Source of the DNA: Agromyces cavernae
GTDB taxonomy: Bacteria; Actinomycetota; Actinomycetes; Actinomycetales; Microbacteriaceae
Direction of reading: 5' to 3'
DNA length: 64,000 nt
Assembly: GCF_021044935.1 (NCBI RefSeq)
Contig: NZ_JAJNMP010000001.1
Span: 682,001-746,000 of the forward strand
The notes beneath the pieces were generated by a model. The model did not search any database. It was not told the DNA's origin and saw only the letters and a list, made by a program, of their open reading frames with translations. Position 1 is the stretch's first letter. Every line of letters begins with the position of its first letter. Of the stretch, positions 1 to 7,666 are shown in pieces. The position numbers and the translations under genes are program-made.

Positions 1-501
1 GTCGGCCTCGTGCACCGCACGATTCGACTCGGCGTGCAGGTTGATCGTCCCGCCCGCGCCGCCGCTGCCCGTCGTGTCGGCGAACTTCGCCGAGGTCGAC
101 TGCGACGAACGTTTCGCCTCGCGCGCGGCGCTCGCGAGCTCCGCCCGCAATGACCGCATCGCGTCGTTCACCTCGGCTCGCACGCCGTCGGCGAGTCGTC
201 GCACCGAATCGGTGACCTCGTCTTCGATCGCGTCGAGCTCGTGCCGGCGGGCGTCGAGTTCTGCTCGGCCCGCCTCGGTGATCTCGTAGACGGTCTTGCG
301 GCCGTCGGTCGTCTTCGAGACGAGCCCCTCCTCTTCGAGCTTCGACAGGCGGGGGTAGATCGTTCCCGCGCTCGGGCTGTACGTTCCGCCGAACCGGTCG
401 CTGAGCGCCTGGATGAGTTCGTAGCCGTGGCGCGGCTGTTCGTCGAGCAGCGCCAGCAGGTAGAGGCGCAGGCTCCCGTGGGCGAAGACCGGCGGGGTCA
501 T
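1..501 (-). CDS. PadR family transcriptional regulator (C-terminus beyond window)
   Basis: The visible 167 residues begin MTPPVFAHGSLRLYLLALLD and contain the PadR winged-helix core, with HGYELIQAL followed by SAGTIYPRLSKLEEEGLV and a TDGRKTVYEITEAG wing. A helical, charged C-terminal part follows and runs off the left edge. PadR proteins are small dimeric repressors that often control the gene next to them. The ATG overlaps the TGA of the upstream DUF4097 gene as ATGA (501-498), so the two are co-transcribed and probably translationally coupled. The twin palindromes before the DUF4097 gene (1406-1448) are the obvious candidate operators. Family call is firm; ligand unknown. Confidence 0.93.
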   Translation of the reverse strand, partial: MTPPVFAHGSLRLYLLALLDEQPRHGYELIQALSDRFGGTYSPSAGTIYPRLSKLEEEGLVSKTTDGRKTVYEITEAGRAELDARRHELDAIEDEVTDSVRRLADGVRAEVNDAMRSLRAELASAAREAKRSSQSTSAKFADTTGSGGAGGTINLHAESNRAVHEAD

Positions 502-1385
502 GCGGATGCCTCGGCGCCGGTCGGCCCCGCTGCTGCCGTGCTGTCGTCGTGGGCGCGGCCCGCGGCATCCGCTCGCTCGGTCGGCTCGCGGCGCATGACC
601 GAGATGGAACCCGAGACGCTGTTCGCGCCGAGGTCGAGCCAGCGGCCGGCGAGTTCGCCCGTGACGCGCTCGAAGCCCTTGCCGAGCATGCCCTTGATGG
701 TCGTGTCGTCGAGCAGCACCGTGCCGCTGACCGTGTTGATGCGGTAGCGGGCGCCCGACCCCGTGTCGAAGCGCACCGTGAGGTCGCCCGAGACGGTGTT
801 GGTGTCGACCCGGTCGGGAGTGCCGTAGGCGTCGAGCACCATGTCGCCCGAGACGGTGTCGGCGTTGAACGAGCGCACGTCGCCGGTGGCGACGATGTCG
901 CCCGAGACCGAGTGCGCGGTGATGCGGCCGACGTGGTTGCCCGCGGACATCTCGCCCGAGACGCTCGAGAGCTCGACGTCGCCCTCGTGGGTGTCGAGCA
1001 CGAGGTCGCCCGAGACGGTGCTGAGCTTCGCATCGGTCGCGAAGCCCGAGACGAGCGTGTCGCCCGAGACCATGCCGAGCTTCATGACGACATGGCGCGG
1101 CGCGAGGATCGACACCTGCGCCTTGGCGCTGCCCGCCCAGCCCTTGAAGACCTCGATGAAGTTGTCCCACCGCAGTTGCGGGTGGTCGATGTCGAGCACG
1201 TCTCCGTCGATCTCGACCTTCAGGTCTTTGCCGGTGACGCCCGTGATCTCGATGCGCGCCCCCGGCTCGTCGTGCGCGATGACATCGACCTTGCCGCCGA
1301 TGAGGCTGACCTTGAGCTTGCGCACGAGCTCGAGGTCGATGACCCGGGACTCGCCCGGTGCGATGACCCACTTCTCGATGGACAT
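498..1385 (-). CDS. DUF4097 family beta-strand repeat protein
   Basis: The 295-residue product has many repeats of the form TVSGD/SVSG (for example LSTVSGDLVLD, ELSSVSGEMSAG, DTVSGDMVLD), typical of the DUF4097 putative-adhesin right-handed beta-helix. There is no signal peptide or membrane segment, so the protein is probably cytoplasmic despite the family name. The start at 1385 is supported by a strong GAAGGAGA ribosome site about 10 nt upstream. The gene heads a two-gene operon with the padR gene, which it overlaps by 4 nt. In Actinobacteria this pair is a recurrent stress-type module. Molecular function is unknown. Confidence 0.88.
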   Translation of the reverse strand: MSIEKWVIAPGESRVIDLELVRKLKVSLIGGKVDVIAHDEPGARIEITGVTGKDLKVEIDGDVLDIDHPQLRWDNFIEVFKGWAGSAKAQVSILAPRHVVMKLGMVSGDTLVSGFATDAKLSTVSGDLVLDTHEGDVELSSVSGEMSAGNHVGRITAHSVSGDIVATGDVRSFNADTVSGDMVLDAYGTPDRVDTNTVSGDLTVRFDTGSGARYRINTVSGTVLLDDTTIKGMLGKGFERVTGELAGRWLDLGANSVSGSISVMRREPTERADAAGRAHDDSTAAAGPTGAEASA

Positions 1386-1405
1386 GTCGTGTTCTCTCCT
1401 TCGTT

Positions 1406-1448
1406 CGCGATATATCGCGTTGACCTGAATAACACGATATATCGCGTT
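1406..1448 (-). promoter_or_regulatory. Twin palindromic operator and promoter of the DUF4097-padR operon
   Basis: Two palindromes share a CGATATATCG core: CGCGATATATCGCG (1406-1419, perfect) and AACACGATATATCGCGTT (1431-1448, one mismatched pair). Their centres are 27 bp apart. These AT-rich blocks lie just upstream of the DUF4097 ribosome site and overlap the likely -10 (TATAT). Their symmetry and position suggest binding by the PadR dimer encoded in the same operon. Confidence 0.7.
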
Positions 1449-1591
1449 GGCGGCGGGCGCAAGTGCTCAGTCGAAGGAGGGTTCGTGCGACACGCTGAGC
1501 AGGCGACGGCGCGCCGCGACGACGGTCCTTCGACTCGCGAATTGGGCAAGCGCTGGGGCGGGAGTACAAAAGGGCGGGCGGATGCCGCGGC

Positions 1592-1624
1592 GCTTGACAT
1601 TGACGCTGCGTCAAGCTTTAGCGT
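1592..1624 (+). promoter_or_regulatory. MerR-type promoter/operator with long spacer
   Basis: TTGACA (1594-1599) is followed 19 nt later by TAGCGT (1619-1624), the over-long spacer typical of MerR-controlled promoters. Inside it lie nested inverted repeats: GCTTGAC (1592-1598) with GTCAAGC (1610-1616), and TTGACGC (1600-1606) with GCGTCAA (1608-1614). Transcription would start near 1631, before the MerR-type gene at 1674. Autoregulation is the expected behaviour for this family. Confidence 0.8.
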
Positions 1625-1673
1625 GGCATGCGTGGGGTCGAGAGCGGCCCGAAGGTCACGAGAGGAGGACGTC

Positions 1674-2432
1674 GTGGACTGGTCGATCCAGGAGATCGCG
1701 AGGCTCGCGGGAACCACGAGCCGCACGCTTCGTCACTACGACGACATCGGGCTGCTCGCGCCCGCGCGCATCGGGTCGAACGGCTACCGGTACTACGACG
1801 AGCCGGCACTCGTGCGCCTGCAGCGCGTCATGCTGCTGCGCGAGCTCGGGCTGGGACTCCCCGCGATCGGCGAGGTGCTCGATCGCGAGGAGAGCGCCCC
1901 GCACGCCCTGCGCAGCCACCTCGAGTGGCTCAGGCAGGAACAAGAACGACTGGCGCGGCAGATCGCGTCGGTCGAGCACACCATCACGGCATTGGAAGGA
2001 GGTGAACGACTCATGGCAGAGAACGTGTTCGACGGGTTCGACCACACCCGGTACAAGGAGGAGGTCGAGCAGCGCTGGGGCAAGGACGCGTACGCGAAGA
2101 GCGACGCGTGGTGGCGCTCGATGAGCGCAGAGCAGAAGGCCGCCTGGCAGGAACGCGCGTCAGACCTCGGCCGGGACTGGATCGCGGCGCACGACCGCGG
2201 CATCGACCCGACGGGCGACGAGGCGCAGGCACTCGCGCAGCGGCACTTCGAGTGGCTGCGCGGCATTCCGGGCACTCCCGGCGGTGGCGGGCAGGGCCCG
2301 ACGAAGGAGTACTTCGTCGGCCTCGCCGAGATGTACGTGGCCGATGAGCGCTTCGGCGCCAACTACGGCGGCCGGGCCGGCGCGGAGTTCGTGCGCGACG
2401 CGATGACGGCCTACGCCGACCGCAACCTGTAG
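1674..2432 (+). CDS. MerR family transcriptional activator with TipAS-like antibiotic-binding domain
   Basis: A GTG start at 1674 follows an AGAGGAGGA ribosome site and gives 252 residues. The N-terminus (WSIQEIARLAGTTSRTLRHY, then GLLAPARIG and YRYY) is the MerR helix-turn-helix. A dimerisation coiled coil (about residues 70-105) and a TipAS-like all-helical domain follow, with KEEVEQRWGKDAY and a C-terminal AEMYVADERF stretch. TipA-type proteins activate their own promoter when they bind thiopeptide-like or other hydrophobic ligands. The open frame continues far upstream without stops, but that part is a high-GC artefact opposite the DUF4097 gene. The long-spacer promoter before the gene supports autoregulation. 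Confidence 0.92.
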   Translation: MDWSIQEIARLAGTTSRTLRHYDDIGLLAPARIGSNGYRYYDEPALVRLQRVMLLRELGLGLPAIGEVLDREESAPHALRSHLEWLRQEQERLARQIASVEHTITALEGGERLMAENVFDGFDHTRYKEEVEQRWGKDAYAKSDAWWRSMSAEQKAAWQERASDLGRDWIAAHDRGIDPTGDEAQALAQRHFEWLRGIPGTPGGGGQGPTKEYFVGLAEMYVADERFGANYGGRAGAEFVRDAMTAYADRNL

Positions 2433-2441
2433 TGCCGCGTC

Positions 2442-2549
2442 GGTCGAGAAGGCCCGCCAGGGCCGTATCGAGACCTCGGGGTCTCGATACGCTCGCTGGC
2501 GCTCGCTACTCGACCGGCGGTGGCTACTCGACCGGTGCTGCTACTCGAC
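2442..2549. repeat. Palindromic interspersed element, family A (full copy plus extra right ends)
   Basis: GGTCGAGAAG begins a left arm that ends in GTATCGAGACC; after a short loop the right arm GGTCTCGATAC runs to GCTACTCGACC at 2515. Two further right-end copies of GCTACTCGAC follow at about 2523-2533 and 2540-2549. The last one supplies the final codons GTC GAG TAG (Val-Glu-stop) of the membrane-protein gene on the minus strand. Position between a plus-strand and a minus-strand gene end could also allow a role as bidirectional terminator. Other copies lie at 12262, 29072, 54598 and 60474. Confidence 0.85.
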
Positions 2550-3242
2550 GACCGGGGTCGCGCGGGGCGTGGGAACGGCGCGCGGTGCCCGGGCCGGGAC
2601 ATCCGCTCGCGTGCTGCGCTCGTTGCGCCTGATCGCGAACAGGGGGATCGCGTACCCGCAGATCGGGCCGATGAGCAACGCGAACGCGACCGTGCCGATG
2701 CCGACGTTGCCGCCGAGCAGCCAGCCGGCGCCGAGCACGATGACCTCGATGCCGGTGCGCACGATCCAGATCTTCCAGCCGGTGACGCGGTGCAGGCCCG
2801 TCATGAGCCCGTCGCGCGGGCCCGGGCCGAAGTGCGCACCGATGTAGAGGCCGGTGGCCGCGCCGAGCACGAGGATGCCCGCGGCGAGGAGGCCGATGCG
2901 AGCCCAGAGGTCGAGTCCCGACGGGATCAGCCAGAGTCCGACGTCGGCGGAAGGGCCGACGAGCAGCGCGTTCATGACGGTGCCGAAGCCGAGGCGCTGG
3001 CGCAGGGGGATCCAGAGCAGCAGCACGACGCCGCTCGTGAGCACGGTGATGAGGCCGAAGCCGAGGCCGGTCTGCTTGGAGATGCCCTGGGTGAGCACGT
3101 CCCACGGGGCGACCCCGAGCTCGCCGCGCACGATGAGGGCGATGCCGATGCCGTAGAGGAAGAGCCCGGCGAACAGCTGCACGAAGCGGCGCGCGAGCAC
3201 GGGTGCGGAATCGGTGGAGCGAGGAAGGGTCAGGCGTGGCAT
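2541..3242 (-). CDS. YczE/YitT-type integral membrane protein
   Basis: About 233 residues with five predicted membrane segments. LFAGLFLYGIGIALIVRGEL is followed by GVAPWDVLTQG, the conserved opening of the YczE/YyaS family, and later GPRDGLMTGL and GTVAFALLIGP. YczE-type proteins are of unknown or transport-related function. The gene is divergent from a MocR-type regulator, a conserved pairing in which the regulator probably controls the membrane protein. I prefer the ATG at 3242; the ATG at 3260 falls inside the CCAAT-N6-ATTGG inverted repeat of the control region. The last codons and stop (Val-Glu-TAG) lie in a family A repeat. Confidence 0.85.
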   Translation of the reverse strand: MPRLTLPRSTDSAPVLARRFVQLFAGLFLYGIGIALIVRGELGVAPWDVLTQGISKQTGLGFGLITVLTSGVVLLLWIPLRQRLGFGTVMNALLVGPSADVGLWLIPSGLDLWARIGLLAAGILVLGAATGLYIGAHFGPGPRDGLMTGLHRVTGWKIWIVRTGIEVIVLGAGWLLGGNVGIGTVAFALLIGPICGYAIPLFAIRRNERSTRADVPARAPRAVPTPRATPVVE

Positions 3243-3250
3243 TCTGCAAT

Positions 3251-3304
3251 CCAATTCCATGATTGGCCTTATGACAAGAAGCCAATTGCGATAAAGTGGC
3301 TCGC
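3251..3304. promoter_or_regulatory. Divergent control region of MocR regulator and YczE-type gene
   Basis: CCAAT (3251-3255) and ATTGG (3262-3266) form an inverted repeat with a 6-nt gap, and a further CCAATTG occurs at 3282-3288. A likely -10 GATAAA (3290-3295) is only about 10 nt before the regulator ATG at 3305, so that mRNA would be leaderless. In the other direction TTGTCA (complement of 3272-3277) may be a -35. Repeated CCAAT half-sites are plausible MocR binding sites. Confidence 0.55.
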
Positions 3305-4816
3305 ATGGCGGAGTCCACTCTCAGTGCCCGTGCCCTCGACACCCTGCTCGGCGAGTGGCGCGGCGGCAGCAGCGCCTACCAGGCGCTCGCCGAGCGCGTG
3401 CGCCTGCTCATCCTCGACGGGCGCATCCCGGTCGACACCCGGCTGCCCGCCGAGCGCGACCTCGCGGAGCGGCTCGGCCTCAGCCGAACGACCGTGACGG
3501 CGGCGTACCGCGAGCTGCGCGAGCACGGCCTCGTGCTGAGCGTGCGCGGCTCGGGCAGCGTCGCGCGGCTGCCGGGCATCCCCGCGACCCTGCCGGCGCC
3601 GCCCGACGCCGAGTACATCGACTTCTCGAAGGCCGCGCCGCCCGCGCTGCCGTGGCTGCACGACGTCGCACGTGCCGCGCTCGACGACCTGCCGGCGCAG
3701 CTCGCCGACTCGGGGTTCGACCCCATCGGCACCCCCGCACTGCGCGCCGCCATCGCCGACCGGTACACCGCGCGCGGACTGCCGACCACGCCCGAGCAGA
3801 TCATGGTGACCATCGGCGCCCAGCACGCGATCGCCCTGCTTTCACGGGCGCTCGTGGGGCGAGGCGACCGCGCCCTCATCGAGGCGCCGACCTACCCGCA
3901 CGCGTACGAGGCCCTGCGCGCGGCGGGCGCGCGGCTCGTTCAGGTGTCGGTGACGCCGGCGGGCGCAGCGAGCCCCCAGACCGACCGCCTCGACGACGGG
4001 CGCTTCGTCAGCGACACGTTCGACACCGAACCCTTCGGCACCGACCCCCACGACCTCGGCGACGAGGTCGAGGCCATGACCCGGGCCATCCGCCATTCGA
4101 ACCCGGTCGCCGCCTATCTCATGCCCGACTTCCAGAACCCCACCGGCCGTTCGATGAGCGTCGCCACGCGCGAGCGCGTGCTCGACGCCGCCGCACGCCA
4201 GGGCACTGTCGTCATCGCCGACGAGACCATCGCCGAGCTCGACATCGATCGCGGCACGTCGTACCTGCCCCTCGCCGCGTACGGCGACGCCGTCATGGTC
4301 GGCTCGGTCGGCAAGACGGTGTGGGGCGGCCTGCGTGTGGGGTGGATCCGTGCCGACCGGCCGCTCATCCGCCGCCTGCTCGCGGTGCGGTCGCCGGGCG
4401 ATCTGGGCACGCCCATCATCGAGCAGCTCATCGTGGCGCGCCTGCTCGAGCGCATGGACGACATCCTCGACCTGCGCCGCGAGCAGTTGCGAACCGGCCG
4501 TGCCCGGTTGGAAGGGCTGCTCGCCGAGGCGTTCCCCGACTGGCACGTGCCGCATGTCGACGGCGGCATCGTGACGTGGGTCGGCCTCGGCGCACCCGTG
4601 AGCTCGCAGCTCGCGCTCGCCGCCAGAGCACAGGGCCTCATCATCGCGGCGGGACCGCGCTTCGGCATCGACGGCGCGTTCGAGCGGTTCCTGCGGTTGC
4701 CGTTCTGCTATCCGGCCGAGACGACGGATGCCGCGGTGCAGGCACTCGCGCGAGCGTGGCGTTCGCTCTCGCGCACGCCGGTGCCCGAGCAGAGCCTGCT
4801 CACGTCGGTGGTCTGA
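3305..4816 (+). CDS. MocR-type regulator: GntR winged helix fused to class I aminotransferase-like domain
   Basis: 503 residues. Residues about 20-85 carry the GntR winged helix (YQALAERVRLLILDGRIP, then LPAERDLAERLGLSRTTVTAAYREL). From about residue 110 the protein is a fold-type I PLP domain with MPDFQNPTGRSMS and GSVGKTVWGGLRVGW, where Lys337 should form the PLP Schiff base. MocR proteins sense vitamin B6 or amino-acid derivatives through this domain. The ATG at 3305 sits just after a -10 element; a GTG at 3296 is also in frame but less likely. The divergent neighbour encodes a YczE-type membrane protein, a known pairing. Confidence 0.93.
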   Translation: MAESTLSARALDTLLGEWRGGSSAYQALAERVRLLILDGRIPVDTRLPAERDLAERLGLSRTTVTAAYRELREHGLVLSVRGSGSVARLPGIPATLPAPPDAEYIDFSKAAPPALPWLHDVARAALDDLPAQLADSGFDPIGTPALRAAIADRYTARGLPTTPEQIMVTIGAQHAIALLSRALVGRGDRALIEAPTYPHAYEALRAAGARLVQVSVTPAGAASPQTDRLDDGRFVSDTFDTEPFGTDPHDLGDEVEAMTRAIRHSNPVAAYLMPDFQNPTGRSMSVATRERVLDAAARQGTVVIADETIAELDIDRGTSYLPLAAYGDAVMVGSVGKTVWGGLRVGWIRADRPLIRRLLAVRSPGDLGTPIIEQLIVARLLERMDDILDLRREQLRTGRARLEGLLAEAFPDWHVPHVDGGIVTWVGLGAPVSSQLALAARAQGLIIAAGPRFGIDGAFERFLRLPFCYPAETTDAAVQALARAWRSLSRTPVPEQSLLTSVV

Positions 4817-4858
4817 TACGGCGGCGCATCACCGCATGTGCGGGGCGTTCTGCGGGAA

Positions 4859-6280
4859 TCAGGTCCAGTCGCGTGCACCGCGCGCCGCCCAGTAGGCGGC
4901 CGGGTCCTCGGCGAGTGCGGCGAGCGCCGCGGCATTCGTCGACGGGGCTCGCGACGTGAGGTTGGAGTCGAGCTGGCCGGCGGTGGCCGCGCCCGACAGC
5001 ACGATGTCGCACCACGGTCGCGCCCGGGCGGCACCGATCGCCAACGCGTCGAGCGACTGCCCGTCGGCTGCCGCGAGTGCGGCCGCGCCCGGCTCGCCGG
5101 GCGCGCCCGCGGGGCTCAGCCGGCCGTTGGCGACAGCCTCCTTGACCACGGTGAACCATCCGGCATCGTGCGCCCGTGCGAGCGCCTGCTCGGCCGACGG
5201 CTCGAGCAGGTTCCACGTCGCCTGCACCGCACTGAACGGCGAGTCGGGCAGCTGGCGCGCCGCATCGAGCGCGGCGCCCTGCCGCGGCCCGCTCGTCGAG
5301 ATGCCGACACGCACGCCGGATGCCGCGAGCTCGCGCAGGCGGTCGAGCAGGGCCGTGTCGCCGAGTGCCGGGCTGTCGGGCGTGAGCGAGTGGATCAGGT
5401 ACAGGTCGGGTGCGCCGGCGAGCGCGGTGAGCGTCTCGGGCCACTGCCGCTCGAACATGGCTGTCGAGTGCTCCTTGCGCTCGTGCACCGCGGCGTCCAT
5501 GCGCCATCCGCCGACGTATTCGTAACCCCACTTCGACTCGATCGTGAGCTCGGCGCGGCGCTCGGGGTGCTCGGCGAGCCACGACCCGAGGAATTCTTCA
5601 GCGAGACCGTACGAGCGCGCCGCATCGATGAAACGGATGCCGCGTGCCCAGGCCGCGTCGAGCATGTCGTGCGCGTGCTCCCGCATCCTTGCGACCGTGC
5701 GGTCATCGCCGAAGTCGAGCCCCCGGCCGGTCGTGATGTAGGCGGGGCGCCCGAGCGCGGCCAGACCGAGCCCGATCGGGGCGAGGCGGCTGCGCACCAT
5801 TCGGATCACACGCACGCCCTCCTCCACGCTCACGGTTCCGTCGGCGACGAACCCGTGCTTGCGGTAGAAGGCCTGCGCTCGCGGATTCGGATCCGCGACC
5901 CACAGCAATGCCGACTCCTGCCAGCCGAGAACGGCATCGAGCAGGGCGGCGCCCGCGCCCGACCCATGCTCGACCTCCACGACATACAGCACGTAGAGCT
6001 GCACCGACCACGGCGCATCGGAATCCTGTGGACTCGCCGCCATCGCGATGCCGATCACCTCGCCGTCGCGCTCGGCCACCGCGACGCGATTCGCGCGGTA
6101 GCGCTCGTCGGTGAGGACGGCGGTCCAGAACCGTTCGCGGTTGCCCCGAAGCTCTGGATCGTCGAGGACCTCGTCGCGCATCAGCCCGCGATACGCCTCC
6201 TGCCACGATTGCACATTCACGCGCGCCATCGCGGCGGCGTCCGCGACCCGCGCGGCCCGGACGTTCAGGAGGGAGGCCAT
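4859..6280 (-). CDS. GNAT acetyltransferase fused to aldo/keto reductase
   Basis: One uninterrupted 473-residue frame holds two enzymes. Residues about 5-165 are a GNAT N-acetyltransferase (VRAARVADAAAMARVNVQSW at the start, WVADPNPRAQAFYRKHGF near the end, the usual acetyl-CoA fold closure), though the central Q/R-x-x-G-x-G/A loop reads HGSGAGAALL. Residues about 170-470 are an aldo/keto reductase with the catalytic tetrad visible in FIDAARSYG (Asp and Tyr), ESKWGY (Lys) and YLIHS (His), as in the D-threo-aldose dehydrogenase-like group. Each half is normal length for its family. I do not know the substrate; the fusion suggests acetylation and reduction of one small molecule. Confidence 0.85.
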   Translation of the reverse strand: MASLLNVRAARVADAAAMARVNVQSWQEAYRGLMRDEVLDDPELRGNRERFWTAVLTDERYRANRVAVAERDGEVIGIAMAASPQDSDAPWSVQLYVLYVVEVEHGSGAGAALLDAVLGWQESALLWVADPNPRAQAFYRKHGFVADGTVSVEEGVRVIRMVRSRLAPIGLGLAALGRPAYITTGRGLDFGDDRTVARMREHAHDMLDAAWARGIRFIDAARSYGLAEEFLGSWLAEHPERRAELTIESKWGYEYVGGWRMDAAVHERKEHSTAMFERQWPETLTALAGAPDLYLIHSLTPDSPALGDTALLDRLRELAASGVRVGISTSGPRQGAALDAARQLPDSPFSAVQATWNLLEPSAEQALARAHDAGWFTVVKEAVANGRLSPAGAPGEPGAAALAAADGQSLDALAIGAARARPWCDIVLSGAATAGQLDSNLTSRAPSTNAAALAALAEDPAAYWAARGARDWT

Positions 6281-6524
6281 GGCCGAACCCTACCCGCGGA
6301 GGGACCGGGGTGGCGGACGTCGAGCGACGCCCACCACCCCGTTCATTGCCGCGCCGGGCCGTGCGCCCTCTTCCGAACGCCCACCCGAAGGGCGATCGGT
6401 GGCTGCACGTTCCCCTGATGGCGCGGCGATCCGCGCGGCCGGCCCGAATCGGCGGCGCGGAAGCCATGGGGTTTGGCCGGGGTCGGCGACCCGGCGCCGG
6501 TAGGGCGGCGCCGGGTGCGCCCGA
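6281..6524. other. Intergenic region without recognised gene
   Basis: This 244-bp stretch lies between the start of the GNAT-AKR gene and the stop of the chaplin-like gene. I see no convincing coding frame. GC-rich inverted segments near 6490-6535 (GGCGCCGG and CCGGCGC forms) could end transcription of the surface-protein gene. Confidence 0.4.
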
Positions 6525-7577
6525 CTACCGGCGCGCGGCGATGCGGCGGAAGCCCATGAGGGCGAGCCCGCCGAGCAGTGCGCCGATCGCGAGCCAGAGG
6601 CCCGTGAGGTCCGCTCCCGTGGAGGCGAGCGTCGATGCCGAGTCGATCACGGTGAAGCCGCCCGAGGCGACGGTGGTGCCGTCGTCGTTCCCGTCGTCGC
6701 CCGGGTCACCGGGGTTCGTCGGGTCGGTCGGATCGGTCGGGTCCGTGGGATCGGTCGGATCGGTCGGGTCCGTGGGGTCCGTCGGATCCGTGGGATCGGT
6801 CGGGTCCGTCGGATCGGTCGGGTCCGTGGGATCGGTCGGGTCCGTCGGATCGGTCGGACCGACGATGGTCGTCGACCCCTCGGTCTCACTGTCGCCGATC
6901 ACCGAGATCGCGTTGCCGCCGATCGTGATGGGCACGGACAGGCCCGGAATGAGCTGTGTTCCTCCGAGCAGCCCGTCCGATCCGTCCGTCGTTGCGGAAC
7001 CGCCCCCGGTTCCCGGCACCACGACCGTCGTCGCATCCGACGACTCGCTGTCGCCGATCACCGAGATCGCGTTGCCGCCGATCGTGATCGGCAGGTCGAG
7101 CCCGCTCGCCTGGGTGCCGCCGAGGATCGAGTCCTCGCCCGACGTGGTCGCGGTGCCGCCTTCGGCAGCGCCGGAGTCGCCCGACTCGACCTCGGTGGTC
7201 GCGTCCTCGCTCGACGAGTCCCCGATGACGCTGATGGCGTTGCCGCCGACCGTCACCGGGACGTCGAGATCCACGAGTCCCTGCGTGCCGCCGAGGATCG
7301 AGTCCTCGCCCGAGGTGGTCGCGGTGCCGCCTTCGGCAGCGCCGGAGTCGCCCGACTCGACCTCGGTCGTCGCGTCCTCGCTCGACGAGTCTCCGATGAC
7401 GCTGATGGCGTTGCCGCTCACCGTCACCGGGAGTTCGATCGAGATCGCGGCCTGCGTTCCCGAGAGGATGCCGTCGTCGCCGCCCGCTTCGGACGCGTGC
7501 GCGACGCCGGCTCCGAGGAGCGTGAGCCCCCCGGCGAAGAGGGTCGCGTAGAGCGCCCTCAAGGCCAACTTCTTCAT
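6525..7577 (-). CDS. Chaplin-like repeat surface protein with LPxTG-type cell-wall anchor
   Basis: 350 residues. An N-terminal signal peptide (basic MKKLALR, hydrophobic core, AHA-SEA cleavage region) is followed by four repeats containing GNAISVIGDS preceded by P[VI]T[VI], which resembles the chaplin core of Streptomyces (VxVCGNxVxVVG), although the chaplin cysteines are absent. A Pro-Thr-Asp repeat spacer follows. The C-terminus carries LASTG, a hydrophobic segment and RRIAARR, a sortase signal of the LxxTG type. The protein is probably wall-anchored and could coat the cell with amyloid-like or hydrophobic material. Two repeat units are nearly identical in DNA with a 171-bp period, so the array is recently expanded. 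Ribosome site AGGAGGACTGG lies just before the ATG. Confidence 0.85.
   Translation of the reverse strand: MKKLALRALYATLFAGGLTLLGAGVAHASEAGGDDGILSGTQAAISIELPVTVSGNAISVIGDSSSEDATTEVESGDSGAAEGGTATTSGEDSILGGTQGLVDLDVPVTVGGNAISVIGDSSSEDATTEVESGDSGAAEGGTATTSGEDSILGGTQASGLDLPITIGGNAISVIGDSESSDATTVVVPGTGGGSATTDGSDGLLGGTQLIPGLSVPITIGGNAISVIGDSETEGSTTIVGPTDPTDPTDPTDPTDPTDPTDPTDPTDPTDPTDPTDPTDPTDPTDPTNPGDPGDDGNDDGTTVASGGFTVIDSASTLASTGADLTGLWLAIGALLGGLALMGFRRIAARR
6718..6861 (-). repeat. Pro-Thr-Asp codon repeat tract
   Basis: About 15 consecutive Pro-Thr-Asp triplets are encoded by 9-bp units (CCGACCGAT / CCGACCGAC-like and CCCACGGAC-like variants). The tract forms the stalk between the chaplin-like repeats and the sorting signal. 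Unit variants are interleaved, which points to slippage or unequal exchange. Confidence 0.85.
7117..7431 (-). repeat. 171-bp tandem duplication within the chaplin-like gene
   Basis: The segments beginning at 7121 and 7292 are almost identical for about 140 bp and are offset by exactly 171 bp (57 codons). Differences are mostly synonymous third positions. The duplication adds one full GNAISVIGDS repeat in frame. Confidence 0.85.
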
Positions 7578-7666
7578 GATCCAGTCCTCCTGACTGATGG
7601 GAAATGTCGCTCCCGGGCAGGGAGCGATGACCGTCTTCCGCCTGCGTGCAGGCGGAACGGCCCCCG

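Noticed and set aside
549-1673. Open frame upstream of the MerR gene that would extend it to 627 codons
   Set aside because: It is antisense to the DUF4097 gene and lacks family similarity; the ribosome site and promoter before the GTG at 1674 define the true start.
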